A stretch of DNA of 64,000 nt from Pelagimonas sp017744045 (GCF_017744045.1 NZ_JAGHRD010000003.1), one strand, 5' to 3'; positions 32,008-41,016 are shown, counted from the first letter of the stretch. The notes: generated by a model from the letters alone, not told the origin. Numbers and translations: made by a program.

Positions 32008-33246
32008 ATGAAACTTCAATATTCTGCCTTTGCTCTGATGATGAGCTCAAGCGCCGTTCTGGCCGAAGCCCCAAATGTTGTCACAGATATCGCCCCAATC
32101 CACAGCCTGGTCTCCATGGTGATGGGTCAAACGGGCGAACCGGACATGCTGATTGAACCGGGCACATCTGGGCATGATTTGGCGTTGAAGCCAAGCCAGG
32201 CACAAATGCTGAGTGATGCGAATGTCGTGATCTGGGTTGGCCCAGAGATGAACCCCGCCGCTGGCAACCACATCGAGACCCTGGCCCCCAATGCGTTGCA
32301 TATTGAGTTGATGAAGGTCGAAGGCACCCACATCTTGCCCTTCCGCGAAAACGCGATTTTTGGCGGGCATGATGATCACGAAGACCATGATGATCATGAC
32401 GCGCATGAGGAGCACGCTGAACACGATCACGATGATCATGACCACGGCCATGACGACCATGCAGATCACGACGATCACAAAGACGAACATGCGGACCATG
32501 ATCACGATGATCATGCAGAACATGCGCATGAAGATGACCATGCCGAGCATGATCACGAAGAAGAACATGATGACGGTCACGACCATGGTGACGAACATGA
32601 TCACGCCCATGAAGGCGAAGAGCATCACGATGATCATGACGACCATGCCCATGATGATCACAAGGAAGATGGCCATGAAGAGGCCGGGCACCATGATCAC
32701 CACCATGGTGAAAACGACCCGCATGTCTGGCTGTCGCCGGACAACGCTATCTTCTGGCTGGGTGTGATTGCCGAAGAGCTTGGCAAAGTCGATCAGGACA
32801 ATCGTGACACCTATTTCTACAACGCGACCAAAGCGATCGAAGAGATCAAAGCGGCAGAGACACGCGCCAAGGCGATCCTTGAACCGGTCAAAGATGCCCC
32901 TCTGGCGGCCTATCACGACGCGTATCAGTATTACGAAGAGGCGTTTGATCTGAACGTTTTGGGCGCAATCACCGATAGCGACGATGTGGCCCCGGGTGCC
33001 AAGCGTATCGGCACATTGCGTGACGAGTTTTCCGAGGTTCAGCCCAAGTGCTTTATCATTGAACCCGGTGCAAATGCGCGTCTGATCCTGTCTGTCGGGT
33101 GGGCGGAACTGCTCAACAATGACAGCGGTAAAGAGCCAATTGCCCGCCTCGACCCGCAAGGTCGGTATCTTGAGCTTGGCGCGGGCCTCTACCCGGCCCT
33201 GATCGAAGACACGGCACAACGCATTGCAGATTGTGTGGCAGAATAA
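32008..33246 (+). CDS. znuA: Zinc ABC transporter substrate-binding protein ZnuA with very long His-rich loop
   Basis: 412 residues, cluster A-I metal-binding protein with a signal peptide (cleavage near Ala19). Zinc ligands of the family are visible: His32 in IAPIHSLVSMVM, and HVWLSPDNA after the loop, with later His in AAYHDAYQYYEE. Between residues 121 and 233 there is a stretch with 41 His in 113 residues, the rest mostly Asp, Glu and Ala. ZnuA proteins have a charged loop here, but this one is exceptionally long. It probably captures or senses zinc in the periplasm. Divergent from zur with Zur boxes upstream, and a strong terminator follows. Confidence 0.94.
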   Translation: MKLQYSAFALMMSSSAVLAEAPNVVTDIAPIHSLVSMVMGQTGEPDMLIEPGTSGHDLALKPSQAQMLSDANVVIWVGPEMNPAAGNHIETLAPNALHIELMKVEGTHILPFRENAIFGGHDDHEDHDDHDAHEEHAEHDHDDHDHGHDDHADHDDHKDEHADHDHDDHAEHAHEDDHAEHDHEEEHDDGHDHGDEHDHAHEGEEHHDDHDDHAHDDHKEDGHEEAGHHDHHHGENDPHVWLSPDNAIFWLGVIAEELGKVDQDNRDTYFYNATKAIEEIKAAETRAKAILEPVKDAPLAAYHDAYQYYEEAFDLNVLGAITDSDDVAPGAKRIGTLRDEFSEVQPKCFIIEPGANARLILSVGWAELLNNDSGKEPIARLDPQGRYLELGAGLYPALIEDTAQRIADCVAE

Positions 33247-33270
33247 CTGCGCTGCCACGCATGGAAATCA

Positions 33271-33309
33271 AAACCCCGCCTTGGTGATCAAGGCGGGGTT
33301 TTCTTTTTT
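33271..33309 (+). terminator. Intrinsic terminator of znuA
   Basis: A 12-bp perfect stem AACCCCGCCTTG / CAAGGCGGGGTT with loop GTGAT, followed by TTCTTTTTT. A classical rho-independent terminator 25 bases after the znuA stop. Confidence 0.92.
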
Positions 33310-33353
33310 AGAATTGGCGTTTCACTCGCAAAGGAAACGGTTACGCAGGTTTT

Positions 33354-33536
33354 CTAATGTGGCTTACGCTGCGCCTCAGCGGCGGCAATCGCCGCTTCTT
33401 CCATATCTTCCGGATCTTGCGATGGGGTCGAATAGGACCCCGACAGCCACTTGGCCAAATCAATATCCGCGCAGCGTTTGGAGCAAAACGGGCGGTATTT
33501 GGCATCGGTGTCTTTTGCGCAAATCGGGCAGCTCAT
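33354..33536 (-). CDS. yacG: DNA gyrase inhibitor / zinc-binding protein YacG
   Basis: 60 residues with the YacG zinc finger: CPICAK at residues 3-8 and FCSKRCADIDLAKWLSGSY near 18-36, a C-x2-C-x(n)-C-x3-C pattern. E. coli YacG binds GyrB and inhibits gyrase. The acidic tail is typical. Last gene of the infA-maf-RNase-yacG group, its ATG overlapping the RNase gene stop (ATGA). Confidence 0.92.
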   Translation of the reverse strand: MSCPICAKDTDAKYRPFCSKRCADIDLAKWLSGSYSTPSQDPEDMEEAAIAAAEAQRKPH

Positions 33537-34573
33537 GACTTGGCTCTCAGGCTTTTCAAGGCCAGTCGGTCACGTTTGCGCTGAATTTCCATCAGCCCAA
33601 GCTGCGTCCACCCGGCCAGAATGGTTTCGGTCGCTTCGCGTTTCAAGGCGGCCCGCAAAACGCCCTCAAGCTGCTTGCGTTCCTTCTTGGGACACGGCGC
33701 AGGATCGACAATGATCTGCCCGCCAAGGCCACGCAGACGCAGCTGGCGTGGCAGGTCCTTGAGCGCCGCCAAATTGGCCTTGAGCCCTGCCGAGAACGAC
33801 GTGTCACCGCCCGTATTGATATCAACGGCGACCAAAGCCGAGGTCGGCTCGATGATCATGGAATACCCGCCAGGCAAGGCCACATGCGGCTCTAGGGCAC
33901 GATCGATTTGGTCCAGCACATCGTGATGCTCAAAACTGCCCGGCTCATTGGCAATCTGCGCCGGGTCTGTCCATTCGCGCCAGGCCATCGCATGAGGTCC
34001 GTCGCCCTCGGATAGCAATTCCGCCTCGGAACCAGTGTCGCCCAGAACGGCCGTCGCCAACTCTACCATGGCCAAAACATCATCGCTGATGTCTTCCGGA
34101 TCTGCATCGGCACAAGACGACCGCAGGATCAAACCAGCATTTTCTGGCAAGGCGCAGTCGGCCAAGGCCTCATGCGCGGCCTCCAACGCAGCCTCTCGCA
34201 ACTCATCTTCCTTGATCGCACGCGAGACATTGATACCCGGAGCATCCGGCGTGACGATGGCATAGCGGGATTTGAACAGCAGGCGCTGGGTAACCGGAAT
34301 GGCTTTGCCCGGATCGGCATAACCGGTCACTTGCACCATCAAAGGCTGACCGGGCTTTAACCCTTTGACCTGACGCAGAAACGCCATGCCGTCAGGCGTG
34401 CGCAGAAACATGCCCCCCTGCCCTTTCACGGGCCGGTCGGCAATGGCGCGGTAAATCGTTCCCGGACGCGGCAGATCGGTGTCGATCAGCAAATCATCCA
34501 ACTGACCATCCTTGATCAAAGCCGCGGCCTCGCGCCCTTGCCAATGGTCCAATGCGATAAGAGTTCCCTTCAT
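33533..34573 (-). CDS. Ribonuclease E/G family protein (short form)
   Basis: 346 residues from ATG 34573, overlapping the maf stop (ATGA at 34570-34573); the longer frame into maf is spurious. It contains the RNase E/G core (GYSMIIEPTSALVAVDINTGGD near residue 235, with catalytic Asp) and LRGLGGQIIVDPAPCPKKERKQLE near 285, but lacks most of the N-terminal S1 domain and any long C-terminal scaffold. At 346 residues it is shorter than E. coli RNase G (489). This short form is common beside maf in Rhodobacterales. Endonucleolytic RNA processing is the likely role. Confidence 0.85.
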   Translation of the reverse strand: MKGTLIALDHWQGREAAALIKDGQLDDLLIDTDLPRPGTIYRAIADRPVKGQGGMFLRTPDGMAFLRQVKGLKPGQPLMVQVTGYADPGKAIPVTQRLLFKSRYAIVTPDAPGINVSRAIKEDELREAALEAAHEALADCALPENAGLILRSSCADADPEDISDDVLAMVELATAVLGDTGSEAELLSEGDGPHAMAWREWTDPAQIANEPGSFEHHDVLDQIDRALEPHVALPGGYSMIIEPTSALVAVDINTGGDTSFSAGLKANLAALKDLPRQLRLRGLGGQIIVDPAPCPKKERKQLEGVLRAALKREATETILAGWTQLGLMEIQRKRDRLALKSLRAKS

Positions 34574-35160
34574 GAGGCAGGCTTGTAAAGCGGATAGCCC
34601 GCAGACAGAAGCAAATTCGCCGTCTCTGCCAGCGGAAGACCAACGACGGCTGTAAATGACCCGTTGATCCAAGGGATAAAGGCCCCTGCTGGCCCCTGAA
34701 TGGCATAGCCGCCAGCCTTGCCCTGCCAGTCATTGCTGGCGAGGTAAGCGTTCAGCTCTTCATTCGAAAGGTTCTTCATCTTGACCTGGGTGACCACGTC
34801 GCGTTCCCAAACCTGATCCCCCTTGCGAACGGCCACAGCTGTGATGACGCGGTGGCGCCGCCCGGACAGCATGGTCAGAAACTCTGCCGCTTCTGAAGCA
34901 TCAGCCGGTTTGCCAAGAATGCGACGCCCCAGCGCCACAGTGGTATCCGCAGACAGAACGATCTCGGAAGGGTCTGCCGGAATGGCCAGCGCTTTTTCCC
35001 GCGCCAGACGCACACAATAGGGGCGCGCGGCCTCGCCTTTTTGCGGATCTTCGTTGATGTCAGGCGGGCGAATGTCATCGGCCACAATACCAAGCTGGGC
35101 CAGCAATTCACGGCGGCGCGGGCTGCCGGACCCTAGAATGAGGCGGGGTTTGTCTGTCAT
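34570..35160 (-). CDS. maf: Maf family nucleotide pyrophosphatase
   Basis: 196 residues from ATG 35160; the extension upstream is not supported. Maf proteins hydrolyse non-canonical or canonical NTPs (dTTP, UTP and modified nucleotides) and affect septum formation. Motifs: LILGSGSPRRRELLAQLG near residue 6 (phosphate-binding SxSPRR), REKALAI near 63, VLSADTTVALGRRILGKP near 75 (catalytic Asp), and GKAGGYAIQGPAGAFIPWINGSFTAVVGLPL near 145 (landmark GGYAIQGPA). Follows infA and precedes the RNase gene. Confidence 0.94.
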   Translation of the reverse strand: MTDKPRLILGSGSPRRRELLAQLGIVADDIRPPDINEDPQKGEAARPYCVRLAREKALAIPADPSEIVLSADTTVALGRRILGKPADASEAAEFLTMLSGRRHRVITAVAVRKGDQVWERDVVTQVKMKNLSNEELNAYLASNDWQGKAGGYAIQGPAGAFIPWINGSFTAVVGLPLAETANLLLSAGYPLYKPAS

Positions 35161-35280
35161 CGCAACATCCGCATAGGTTTGAGGTGGAATAAGCCAGTCA
35201 GGCCGGGCGCAGAAAAGTTTTTCAAAACTATTGCAAATTCCGTGCACGGAATTTTGGCGCACAGAAGTGAGGTCTCGGAC

Positions 35281-35305
35281 GAAAAACGCCGGGGTGGTCC
35301 CCGGC
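35281..35305 (-). terminator. Intrinsic terminator of infA
   Basis: Minus-strand stem GCCGGGG / CCCCGGC with loop ACCA, followed by GTTTTTC. It lies 18 bases after the infA stop and before maf, so infA is partly or wholly insulated from the maf group. Confidence 0.88.
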
Positions 35306-35322
35306 GGTCTTCAACGCATCGC

Positions 35323-35541
35323 TTATTTGAAGCGGTAGTTGATGCGCCCCTTGGTCAGATCATAGGGGGTCATTTCAACCTGGACTTTGTCGCCAGCCAG
35401 AACACGGATGCGGTTCTTGCGCATCTTGCCTGCCGTATGTGCGATGATTTCATGGCCGTTTTCAAGCTCGACCCGGAATGTCGCATTCGGCAGGAGTTCC
35501 TTCACGACACCAGGAAATTCGAGCGTATCTTCCTTGGCCAT
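35323..35541 (-). CDS. infA: Translation initiation factor IF-1
   Basis: 72 residues from ATG 35541, the canonical IF-1 length; an upstream ATG would add seven residues not found in the family. The S1/OB fold is recognisable by MAKEDTLEFPGVVKELLP, FRVELENGHEIIAHTAGKMRKNRIRV (landmark AHTAGKMRKNRI) and TPYDLTKGRINYRFK. IF-1 binds the ribosomal A site during initiation. Confidence 0.97.
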   Translation of the reverse strand: MAKEDTLEFPGVVKELLPNATFRVELENGHEIIAHTAGKMRKNRIRVLAGDKVQVEMTPYDLTKGRINYRFK

Positions 35542-35623
35542 GTTTTCTCCATCATTTGCCATCCCGCCAGATGCAGGACCCCTGCGATATGAGCCTTTTT
35601 TACTGGTATTTCAAGCCATCATA

Positions 35624-36505
35624 TCAGCGCAGCTGCGTTATTTGTGCGGCTGTTGAACGGGTTTCCTGGTCAATCCAGTGCCGCCGATTGAGTTGAGCGC
35701 CGGTTTCACGCGCCTGACGCACATTGGTTAACGAAACCTCGGCATAGGTCCAGCCAGGCGTGTTCAACTCTCCAAGCGCCAGAATACCGGTATCCGGGAA
35801 ACCGGCATCAGGTGGGCCAAATACACCACCCGCCCCGACATTCTCATCGACGGCGGGCGACCAATCGCAATCCCCAACCGTCGAGGCCATCACGCAAACG
35901 CATTGGTTTTCCAAAGCGCGCGCCATCGCTCCGATCCGCACCCGCCAATAGCCAGCCAATGTGTCCGTGCAACTGGGCACCAGCAAAATATCCGCCTCGG
36001 ACAAGGCGCGACCCAGCAAGGGAAATTCGCTGTCATAACAGATGAGAATGCCGATCTTGCCCAGGGCCGTGTCGAACACCTGCAGCTCCTCGCCTGACTC
36101 GACCTGCCAAATCTCGCGCTCGAACCGGGTCATGATTTGTTTGTCCTGCGCAACCATCTCTCCGGACGGCGCAAAGAGGCGCGCGCGGTTGACAGGACGT
36201 GCCTCATCATCGGCAAAGACCGGGGCGGACGCCGCCAGGATATGCACCTTGAACCGCTGCGCCAACGCAGCATGAAGCCGATCTGCGGCTGGCAGGTACC
36301 CGGCGACCGCCTGCAAAGACACCTCCAAATCCGCCGCAATCTCAGCCCCTGACAAAGTGGCCAATTCCATCGCCCCGTATTCAGGGAAGACCAGCAAATC
36401 AGCCCCCTTGTCCGCTGCCTCACGCACCCAAGCGGTGAGTTTTTCGGTATAGGCCTCCCAATCGGCCAAAACCTCCATCGGATAGGCGGCAGTTGCGATT
36501 TTCAT
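35624..36505 (-). CDS. Carbon-nitrogen hydrolase (nitrilase superfamily)
   Basis: 293 residues from ATG 36505. The catalytic triad regions are visible: LLVFPEYGAMEL near residue 40 (Glu), DKQIMTRFERE near 120 (Lys), and GILICYDSEFPLLGRAL near 150 (Cys). Such enzymes hydrolyse amides or nitriles. The physiological substrate is not clear, with omega-amidase-like or beta-ureidopropionase-like activity possible. The N-acetyltransferase gene is 33 bases upstream on the same strand. Confidence 0.85.
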   Translation of the reverse strand: MKIATAAYPMEVLADWEAYTEKLTAWVREAADKGADLLVFPEYGAMELATLSGAEIAADLEVSLQAVAGYLPAADRLHAALAQRFKVHILAASAPVFADDEARPVNRARLFAPSGEMVAQDKQIMTRFEREIWQVESGEELQVFDTALGKIGILICYDSEFPLLGRALSEADILLVPSCTDTLAGYWRVRIGAMARALENQCVCVMASTVGDCDWSPAVDENVGAGGVFGPPDAGFPDTGILALGELNTPGWTYAEVSLTNVRQARETGAQLNRRHWIDQETRSTAAQITQLR

Positions 36506-36538
36506 GTGGTCACCCAACCCTTTATCTGCCTCAGCGTT

Positions 36539-37120
36539 TCAAATCTGTCTTTGCCAAAACTGAAGGCGCTTCTTGCTCTCGCTTTCCTGATCTATGTCCG
36601 TCCAGGTGAACTCGGCCATCACATCAGGAACCGGCGCATACCCACGTTTGCGCCAAAACGGATCAAGGGGCGCGTAACCTGTCGGGCGCAGCGCGTGGTC
36701 CTCGAGTCGGATAACGGCACAGAAGGCACAATGAGTTAGCCCTAGTTTTCGCGCCTGCTCCTCTCGCAGGTCAAAGAATCGATGACCAATGCCATGCCCG
36801 CGATAACCCGGCAAAAGCACGGATTCGGCGCAATAGAATGTCTGTTCCGCATGAGGCAAAGCCCCAATGATCTGGGTCGCATCCGCATGATCGACAAAGG
36901 GCATGCCTGTGGCCGCACCAACAATCTTATCCCCATCGCGAGCCGCCACAAGAAGCGCGCGCGGGTTATTGCGGTACGAACGCAGGTAATGACGCTCATA
37001 AACCATGTCGCCATCATAGAGATAGGGAAAGGCGCGAAACACTTCGATACGCAGCTGCGCCAAATCATCCAGAACCGCGTCAAACGCGTCTCCTGTCAAG
37101 GCTTCTACGGTCAGGGTCAT
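36539..37120 (-). CDS. GNAT family N-acetyltransferase
   Basis: 193 residues from ATG 37120, which overlaps the stop of the SnoaL-like gene (ATGA). The acetyl-CoA motif region is CAESVLLPGYRGHGIGHRFFDLREE near residue 90 (short motif RGHGIG). Substrate unknown. The gene is part of a coupled four-gene unit: phosphatase, SnoaL-like, GNAT, nitrilase-like. Confidence 0.82.
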   Translation of the reverse strand: MTLTVEALTGDAFDAVLDDLAQLRIEVFRAFPYLYDGDMVYERHYLRSYRNNPRALLVAARDGDKIVGAATGMPFVDHADATQIIGALPHAEQTFYCAESVLLPGYRGHGIGHRFFDLREEQARKLGLTHCAFCAVIRLEDHALRPTGYAPLDPFWRKRGYAPVPDVMAEFTWTDIDQESESKKRLQFWQRQI

Positions 37121-37512
37121 GAGACCTGACGCACCCAATCGGCCAGATTGTAATAGGTGACCACGCGGGAAATCTTGCCATCCTGCAAGGAAAAGAAGGA
37201 CCCTGCAGGCAGTTTATAGGTTTGCCCAGTGGCCTCGGGCAGGCCCGCATCTGTGACCTTATAAGTGCCGTTGACCGTGTATTCCGCAGCGGCACGGGTG
37301 CCGTCCTCGGACAGGAAGATCACCATATCAGTCAGATTTTCGGCATAGCAGCGGCTCATATGGTCGCAAAAATCACCGAATTTCTCTTTGCCGATGCGCA
37401 CCTGCCCCTCGTTGACGTGATGCGCGACGTTATCGGTCAGGCAATCCAGCATTGCAGTCGTATCACCCGCGTTAAAAGCGTCAAAATAGGTCTGGATCGT
37501 GTCGCGGCTCAT
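37117..37512 (-). CDS. SnoaL-like / nuclear transport factor 2 fold protein
   Basis: 131 residues from ATG 37512. It has the alpha+beta cone fold signature of the NTF2/SnoaL family: TIQTYFDAFNAGDTTAMLDCLTDNVAHHVN near the start and a final GKISRVVTYYNLADWVRQV. These proteins are isomerases, hydrolases or simple small-ligand binders. ATGA overlaps on both sides show co-translation with the phosphatase and GNAT genes. Confidence 0.8.
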   Translation of the reverse strand: MSRDTIQTYFDAFNAGDTTAMLDCLTDNVAHHVNEGQVRIGKEKFGDFCDHMSRCYAENLTDMVIFLSEDGTRAAAEYTVNGTYKVTDAGLPEATGQTYKLPAGSFFSLQDGKISRVVTYYNLADWVRQVS

Positions 37513-37955
37513 TCTTGTCCCCATTTGCCCCGCATTCGATCCGTCAACTGTTCGCGGGTCTGGCGATAGGCATTCAGTTTCTGTTCACGGGTTTCCCCAA
37601 TGCCTGTCGGGTCCATGATGGGCCAATATTCCACCGTAAGATGGTAAAACCGGGTCAATTCCAGCGCCCGGCGTTGCGAGGCCGGGGACAAGGTCACGAT
37701 CACATCAAAGCCTGACAGGGCCTCTCCGTTTTCTTCCATTTCCTCGAAGGAGCGCGAGCGGTGACGCGACAATTCAACGTCTATTTCCGAACAAACCGAA
37801 ATGGCAAAGCCGTCAATTTCCAGATCATTGACCACGCCCACTGACTGAACATAGGTCTCTGTCCCGAAAAGCTTTTTCATGATGCCTTCGGCCATGGGAG
37901 AACGCACGGCATTATGATCGCAGCAAAAAAGAACTGATTGCGGCAAGCCTCCCAC
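37509..37955 (-). CDS. Low-molecular-weight protein tyrosine phosphatase-like protein
   Basis: 148 residues from a GTG at 37955. The P-loop is FCCDHNAVRSPMAEG, with C-x5-R given by Cys12 and Arg18, and the acid is in YWPIMDPTG near residue 115. This fits LMW-PTPs and related arsenate reductases; the housekeeping location next to UPF0262 favours a phosphatase. It begins 3 bases after the UPF0262 stop. Confidence 0.88.
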   Translation of the reverse strand: MGGLPQSVLFCCDHNAVRSPMAEGIMKKLFGTETYVQSVGVVNDLEIDGFAISVCSEIDVELSRHRSRSFEEMEENGEALSGFDVIVTLSPASQRRALELTRFYHLTVEYWPIMDPTGIGETREQKLNAYRQTREQLTDRMRGKWGQE

Positions 37956-37958
37956 GCA

Positions 37959-38438
37959 TCAGCCTCCGAAATGCAAGACGCAGACCAGGGTAAAGAGACG
38001 GCGCGCGGTGGCGTCATCAATCTCGACCTTGCCATCAAGACGTTCCTGCAAAATGCGTGCGCCTTCATTGTGGATGCCACGCCGGGCCATATCGATGGTT
38101 TCGATCTGGCTGGGTGGCAGGGTTTTGACCGCGTCGAAATAGCTTTTGCAGATCTGGAAATAATCCTTCACCACCTGCCGAAACGGCGACAGCGACAAAT
38201 GGAAATCCCCGGCCTTGTCACCGCCTTCCGTGTTGACCTCGAAAACCAACCGTTTGTCCCGGATCGACAAGCCCACATCATAGGGCCCCTCGGGCACGTC
38301 GCGATCATCACGCGCCGGCAGAGTAAAGGAGTTTTCCTCCATCAAATCAAACATGGCAACGCGGCGCTCTTGTTCGATTTCCGGTGTCGGCGGTGGCAGA
38401 TTGGCGTCATCAAGCGCGATATGTGCAATACGAGTCAT
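37959..38438 (-). CDS. UPF0262 family protein
   Basis: 159 residues of the uncharacterised UPF0262 family, found almost only in alphaproteobacteria. Landmarks: IALDDANLPPPTPEIEQERRVAMFDL near the start, FHLSLSPFRQVVKDYFQICKSYFDA near 80 and IETIDMARRGIHNEGARIL near 112. No function is known. In relatives it directly follows hisD; here a divergent DUF418 gene intervenes. A palindrome TACACA-AA-TGTGTA sits at 38459-38472, just upstream. Confidence 0.9.
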   Translation of the reverse strand: MTRIAHIALDDANLPPPTPEIEQERRVAMFDLMEENSFTLPARDDRDVPEGPYDVGLSIRDKRLVFEVNTEGGDKAGDFHLSLSPFRQVVKDYFQICKSYFDAVKTLPPSQIETIDMARRGIHNEGARILQERLDGKVEIDDATARRLFTLVCVLHFGG

Positions 38439-38458
38439 GGGTCAGTCACTTATCCTGT

Positions 38459-38472
38459 TACACAAATGTGTA
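38459..38472. promoter_or_regulatory. Palindrome in UPF0262/DUF418 divergent promoter region
   Basis: TACACAAATGTGTA, a 6-2-6 inverted repeat 20 bases before the UPF0262 ATG, in the region shared with the divergent DUF418 gene. A binding site for a dimeric regulator is possible; nothing identifies the regulator. Confidence 0.4.
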
Positions 38473-38576
38473 GCGTGGCCATGACAAAGGGGCAATGAGA
38501 CCTATTCATAAGTTCCAGAGCTGGACATTTTGCCCCAAGCCCCCACCTGTCTGTACAAATGCATTTGGGAAAAGTG

Positions 38577-39632
38577 ATGAAAAACAAGGCAGAGAAGAGC
38601 AGGCCGCGTTTGGAAGGGCTGGATCTGGCCCGGTTTCTGGCGCTGTTCGGCATGGTCATCGTCAATTTCAAGATCGCCATGGGCGTTGAACAGGCAACGG
38701 GAATCCTTGGACAACTCTCAGGCGCTCTGGAGGGGCGGGCCGCTGCCAGTTTTGTGGTCCTGGCAGGAATTGGTCTGGGCTTAGCTTATCGCGGGGCTTT
38801 TCAAAACACGCTGGTCACAGCTTTGAAACGGGCGCTGTTTCTCTTGGTGCTGGGCCTCGCAAATATGCTGATCTTTGAGGCTGACATCCTGCATTACTAC
38901 GCCTTTTATTTTGCCTTTGGCGCGTTGCTATTGCCGTTTGGGACCGGGGTTTTGATCGCCGTCGTGGTGGCGCTGAACCTCGCCTTTGTCGCGATGTTGA
39001 TGGTGTTCAACTATGACGCTGGCTGGGACTGGACCACATTGACCTATAGCGGCTTCTGGACGCCTGAAGGGTTCATCCGCAACCTGTTTTTCAATGGCTG
39101 GCACCCGGTGATCCCCTGGTTGGGGTTTCTTGTGGTCGGGATCATTCTAAGCCGTCTGACTTTGGCAGAACGCAGCACACAATGGCGGCTGTTCTTGGGC
39201 GGGATCGTAGGCCTGATCGCGACCGAATTGGTCAGTGGATTCATGATATCTTTGGCACCGAATGACCCAGAGCTTGCGGTTTTGCTTGGCACAGCCCCTG
39301 TGCCACCTATGCCGCTTTACACAGTCGCGGGCATTTCCGCCGCCTGTCTCGTGGTCGGTACAAGCCTGCTGCTGGCCCCTGCCCTGCAGAAATGGCGGCT
39401 TTTGCAATTGTTCACCCCCGCCGGGCGACAAACCCTAACGCTTTATATCGCGCATATCCTGATTGGCATGGGCACATTAGAGGCGTTGGGCATGCTGGGC
39501 GGACAAAGCATCGAGGCCGCTGTCAGCGCGGCGATACTCTTTGTTCTGGCCGCCATGGCCTATGCCTGGGTTTGGAATCACTTCTTTAAACGTGGTCCAA
39601 TCGAGGCGGTCATGCGCAAACTGGCCGGGTAA
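38577..39632 (+). CDS. DUF418-family multispanning membrane protein
   Basis: 351 residues from ATG 38577, chosen for the GGGAAAAG just upstream. About nine membrane segments. The N-terminus RLEGLDLARFLALFGMVIVNFK resembles the DUF418/acyltransferase-3-like (YeiB) group, and the end has AGRQTLTLYIAHILIGMGTLEALG near 285. The YeiB family is of uncertain function. The gene lies between hisD and UPF0262 in opposite orientation, so it looks like an insertion into a conserved block. Confidence 0.78.
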   Translation: MKNKAEKSRPRLEGLDLARFLALFGMVIVNFKIAMGVEQATGILGQLSGALEGRAAASFVVLAGIGLGLAYRGAFQNTLVTALKRALFLLVLGLANMLIFEADILHYYAFYFAFGALLLPFGTGVLIAVVVALNLAFVAMLMVFNYDAGWDWTTLTYSGFWTPEGFIRNLFFNGWHPVIPWLGFLVVGIILSRLTLAERSTQWRLFLGGIVGLIATELVSGFMISLAPNDPELAVLLGTAPVPPMPLYTVAGISAACLVVGTSLLLAPALQKWRLLQLFTPAGRQTLTLYIAHILIGMGTLEALGMLGGQSIEAAVSAAILFVLAAMAYAWVWNHFFKRGPIEAVMRKLAG

Positions 39633-39665
39633 TCGTTATTTCTACAACGACGCCCGGCCGACGAC

Positions 39666-40967
39666 TCAGCCATTCAGCTTCTTCAACCGCGCAGTGACCG
39701 ACAGGCCATGTGCCTCAAGACTTTCAGAAGTCGCGAGGATCTCGGCTGCGGGACCAATGGCTTTGAGCGCGTCCGGGGTCATGCGCGCCAGTGTCGTGCG
39801 TTTGACAAAATCCATCACCGACAGGCCAGAGCTAAAACGGGCCGAGCGGGCGGTGGGCAAAACATGGTTTGGCCCGCCGACATAATCGCCAATCGCTTCG
39901 GGCGTCCATTGGCCAAGGAAAATCGCGCCCGCATGGGTGCACTTTTCGGCCAATGCGTCGGGATCCGCAACGCAGAGCTCCAGGTGTTCCGGGGCAATGC
40001 GGTTGGACAGCGCCGCGGCTTCGTCCAGATCACGCACGGTGATCACTGCGCCATAATCACGCCAGCTAATGCCTGCAATCGCGCTGCGCTCTAGCGTTTC
40101 CAGACGTTTTTCAACGGCGTCAGCAACAGCGCGGCCAAACTCGGCATCGGTGGTTATCAACAGCGATTGCGCGCTTTCATCATGTTCGGCCTGGCTCATC
40201 AGGTCCAGTGCGATCCAATCCGGGTCATTCTCACCATCAGCGATCACCAGAATTTCAGACGGGCCAGCGATCATGTCGATGCCAACCTTGCCGAACACCC
40301 GCCGTTTGGCGGCAGCGACAAAGGCATTACCTGGGCCGGTGATTTTATCAACCGGCGCAATAGTTTGGGTGCCATAGGCCAAGGCCGCAATGGCCTGGGC
40401 TCCACCAATGCGATAGACCTCATCCACGCCTGACAGTTTCGCCGCCAGCATAACCAGCGGGTTCACCAAACCATCCGGGGTTGGCACGGTGATAGCCAGC
40501 CGTTCGACCCCGGCCACTTTGGCGGGGATTGCGTTCATCAGCACAGACGAGGGATATGATGCCAGCCCACCCGGTACATATAACCCCGCCGCTGAAACAG
40601 CCGTCCAACGCCAGCCCAACTCGGCCCCGCTGTCATCTGTCCACCGCTCATCCTGCGGCAATTGCTTTTCGTGATAGGCCCGGATACGCGTCGCAGCCGT
40701 TTCCAACGCCTGGCGTTCCTCTTCAGAGACTTGCGCACAAAAGTCGTCAATCTCTTCGGCGCTAAACCGCATGCCTGCCGCATCCAAAGACAGACGGTCA
40801 AACTTTTCTGTCAGCTCCAGCACAGCCGCATCGCCGCGCGCCCGCACATCTGCGATGATTTCGGCCACAATGGCATCGACATCCGGGCTGTCTTCGCGCT
40901 TGGCGTTCAATAAGGCCCCAAAGGCGGCTTCGAAATCAGTGTCGGTGCTGTCAAGAAAGACGGGCAT
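39666..40967 (-). CDS. hisD: Histidinol dehydrogenase
   Basis: 433 residues. HisD makes histidine from L-histidinol in two NAD-dependent oxidations with zinc. Blocks: YVPGGLASYPSSVLMNAIPAKVAG near residue 130, KITGPGNAFVAAAKRRVFGKVGIDMIAGPSEILVIAD (landmark GIDMIAGPSEILVIAD) near 230, LMSQAEHDESAQSLLIT near 258 with catalytic Glu/His, and APEHLELCVADP near 323. Other his genes are not in the window; this isolated hisD next to DUF2948 and murA is normal for Rhodobacterales. Confidence 0.96.
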   Translation of the reverse strand: MPVFLDSTDTDFEAAFGALLNAKREDSPDVDAIVAEIIADVRARGDAAVLELTEKFDRLSLDAAGMRFSAEEIDDFCAQVSEEERQALETAATRIRAYHEKQLPQDERWTDDSGAELGWRWTAVSAAGLYVPGGLASYPSSVLMNAIPAKVAGVERLAITVPTPDGLVNPLVMLAAKLSGVDEVYRIGGAQAIAALAYGTQTIAPVDKITGPGNAFVAAAKRRVFGKVGIDMIAGPSEILVIADGENDPDWIALDLMSQAEHDESAQSLLITTDAEFGRAVADAVEKRLETLERSAIAGISWRDYGAVITVRDLDEAAALSNRIAPEHLELCVADPDALAEKCTHAGAIFLGQWTPEAIGDYVGGPNHVLPTARSARFSSGLSVMDFVKRTTLARMTPDALKAIGPAAEILATSESLEAHGLSVTARLKKLNG

Positions 40968-41016
40968 GGGCTTCTCCGGAATTACCCCGGCTGAATAGCC
41001 CTTGTGGCTGCGGGTC

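Noticed and set aside
32368..32706. CRISPR or minisatellite array
   Set aside because: The repeats are in-frame His/Asp codons of znuA and not spaced direct repeats.
32047..33258. 403-residue open frame antisense to znuA, rich in Met/Val/Ile
   Set aside because: It is the complement of the His/Asp repeat, with no start signal and a low-complexity hydrophobic product; znuA is the certain gene.
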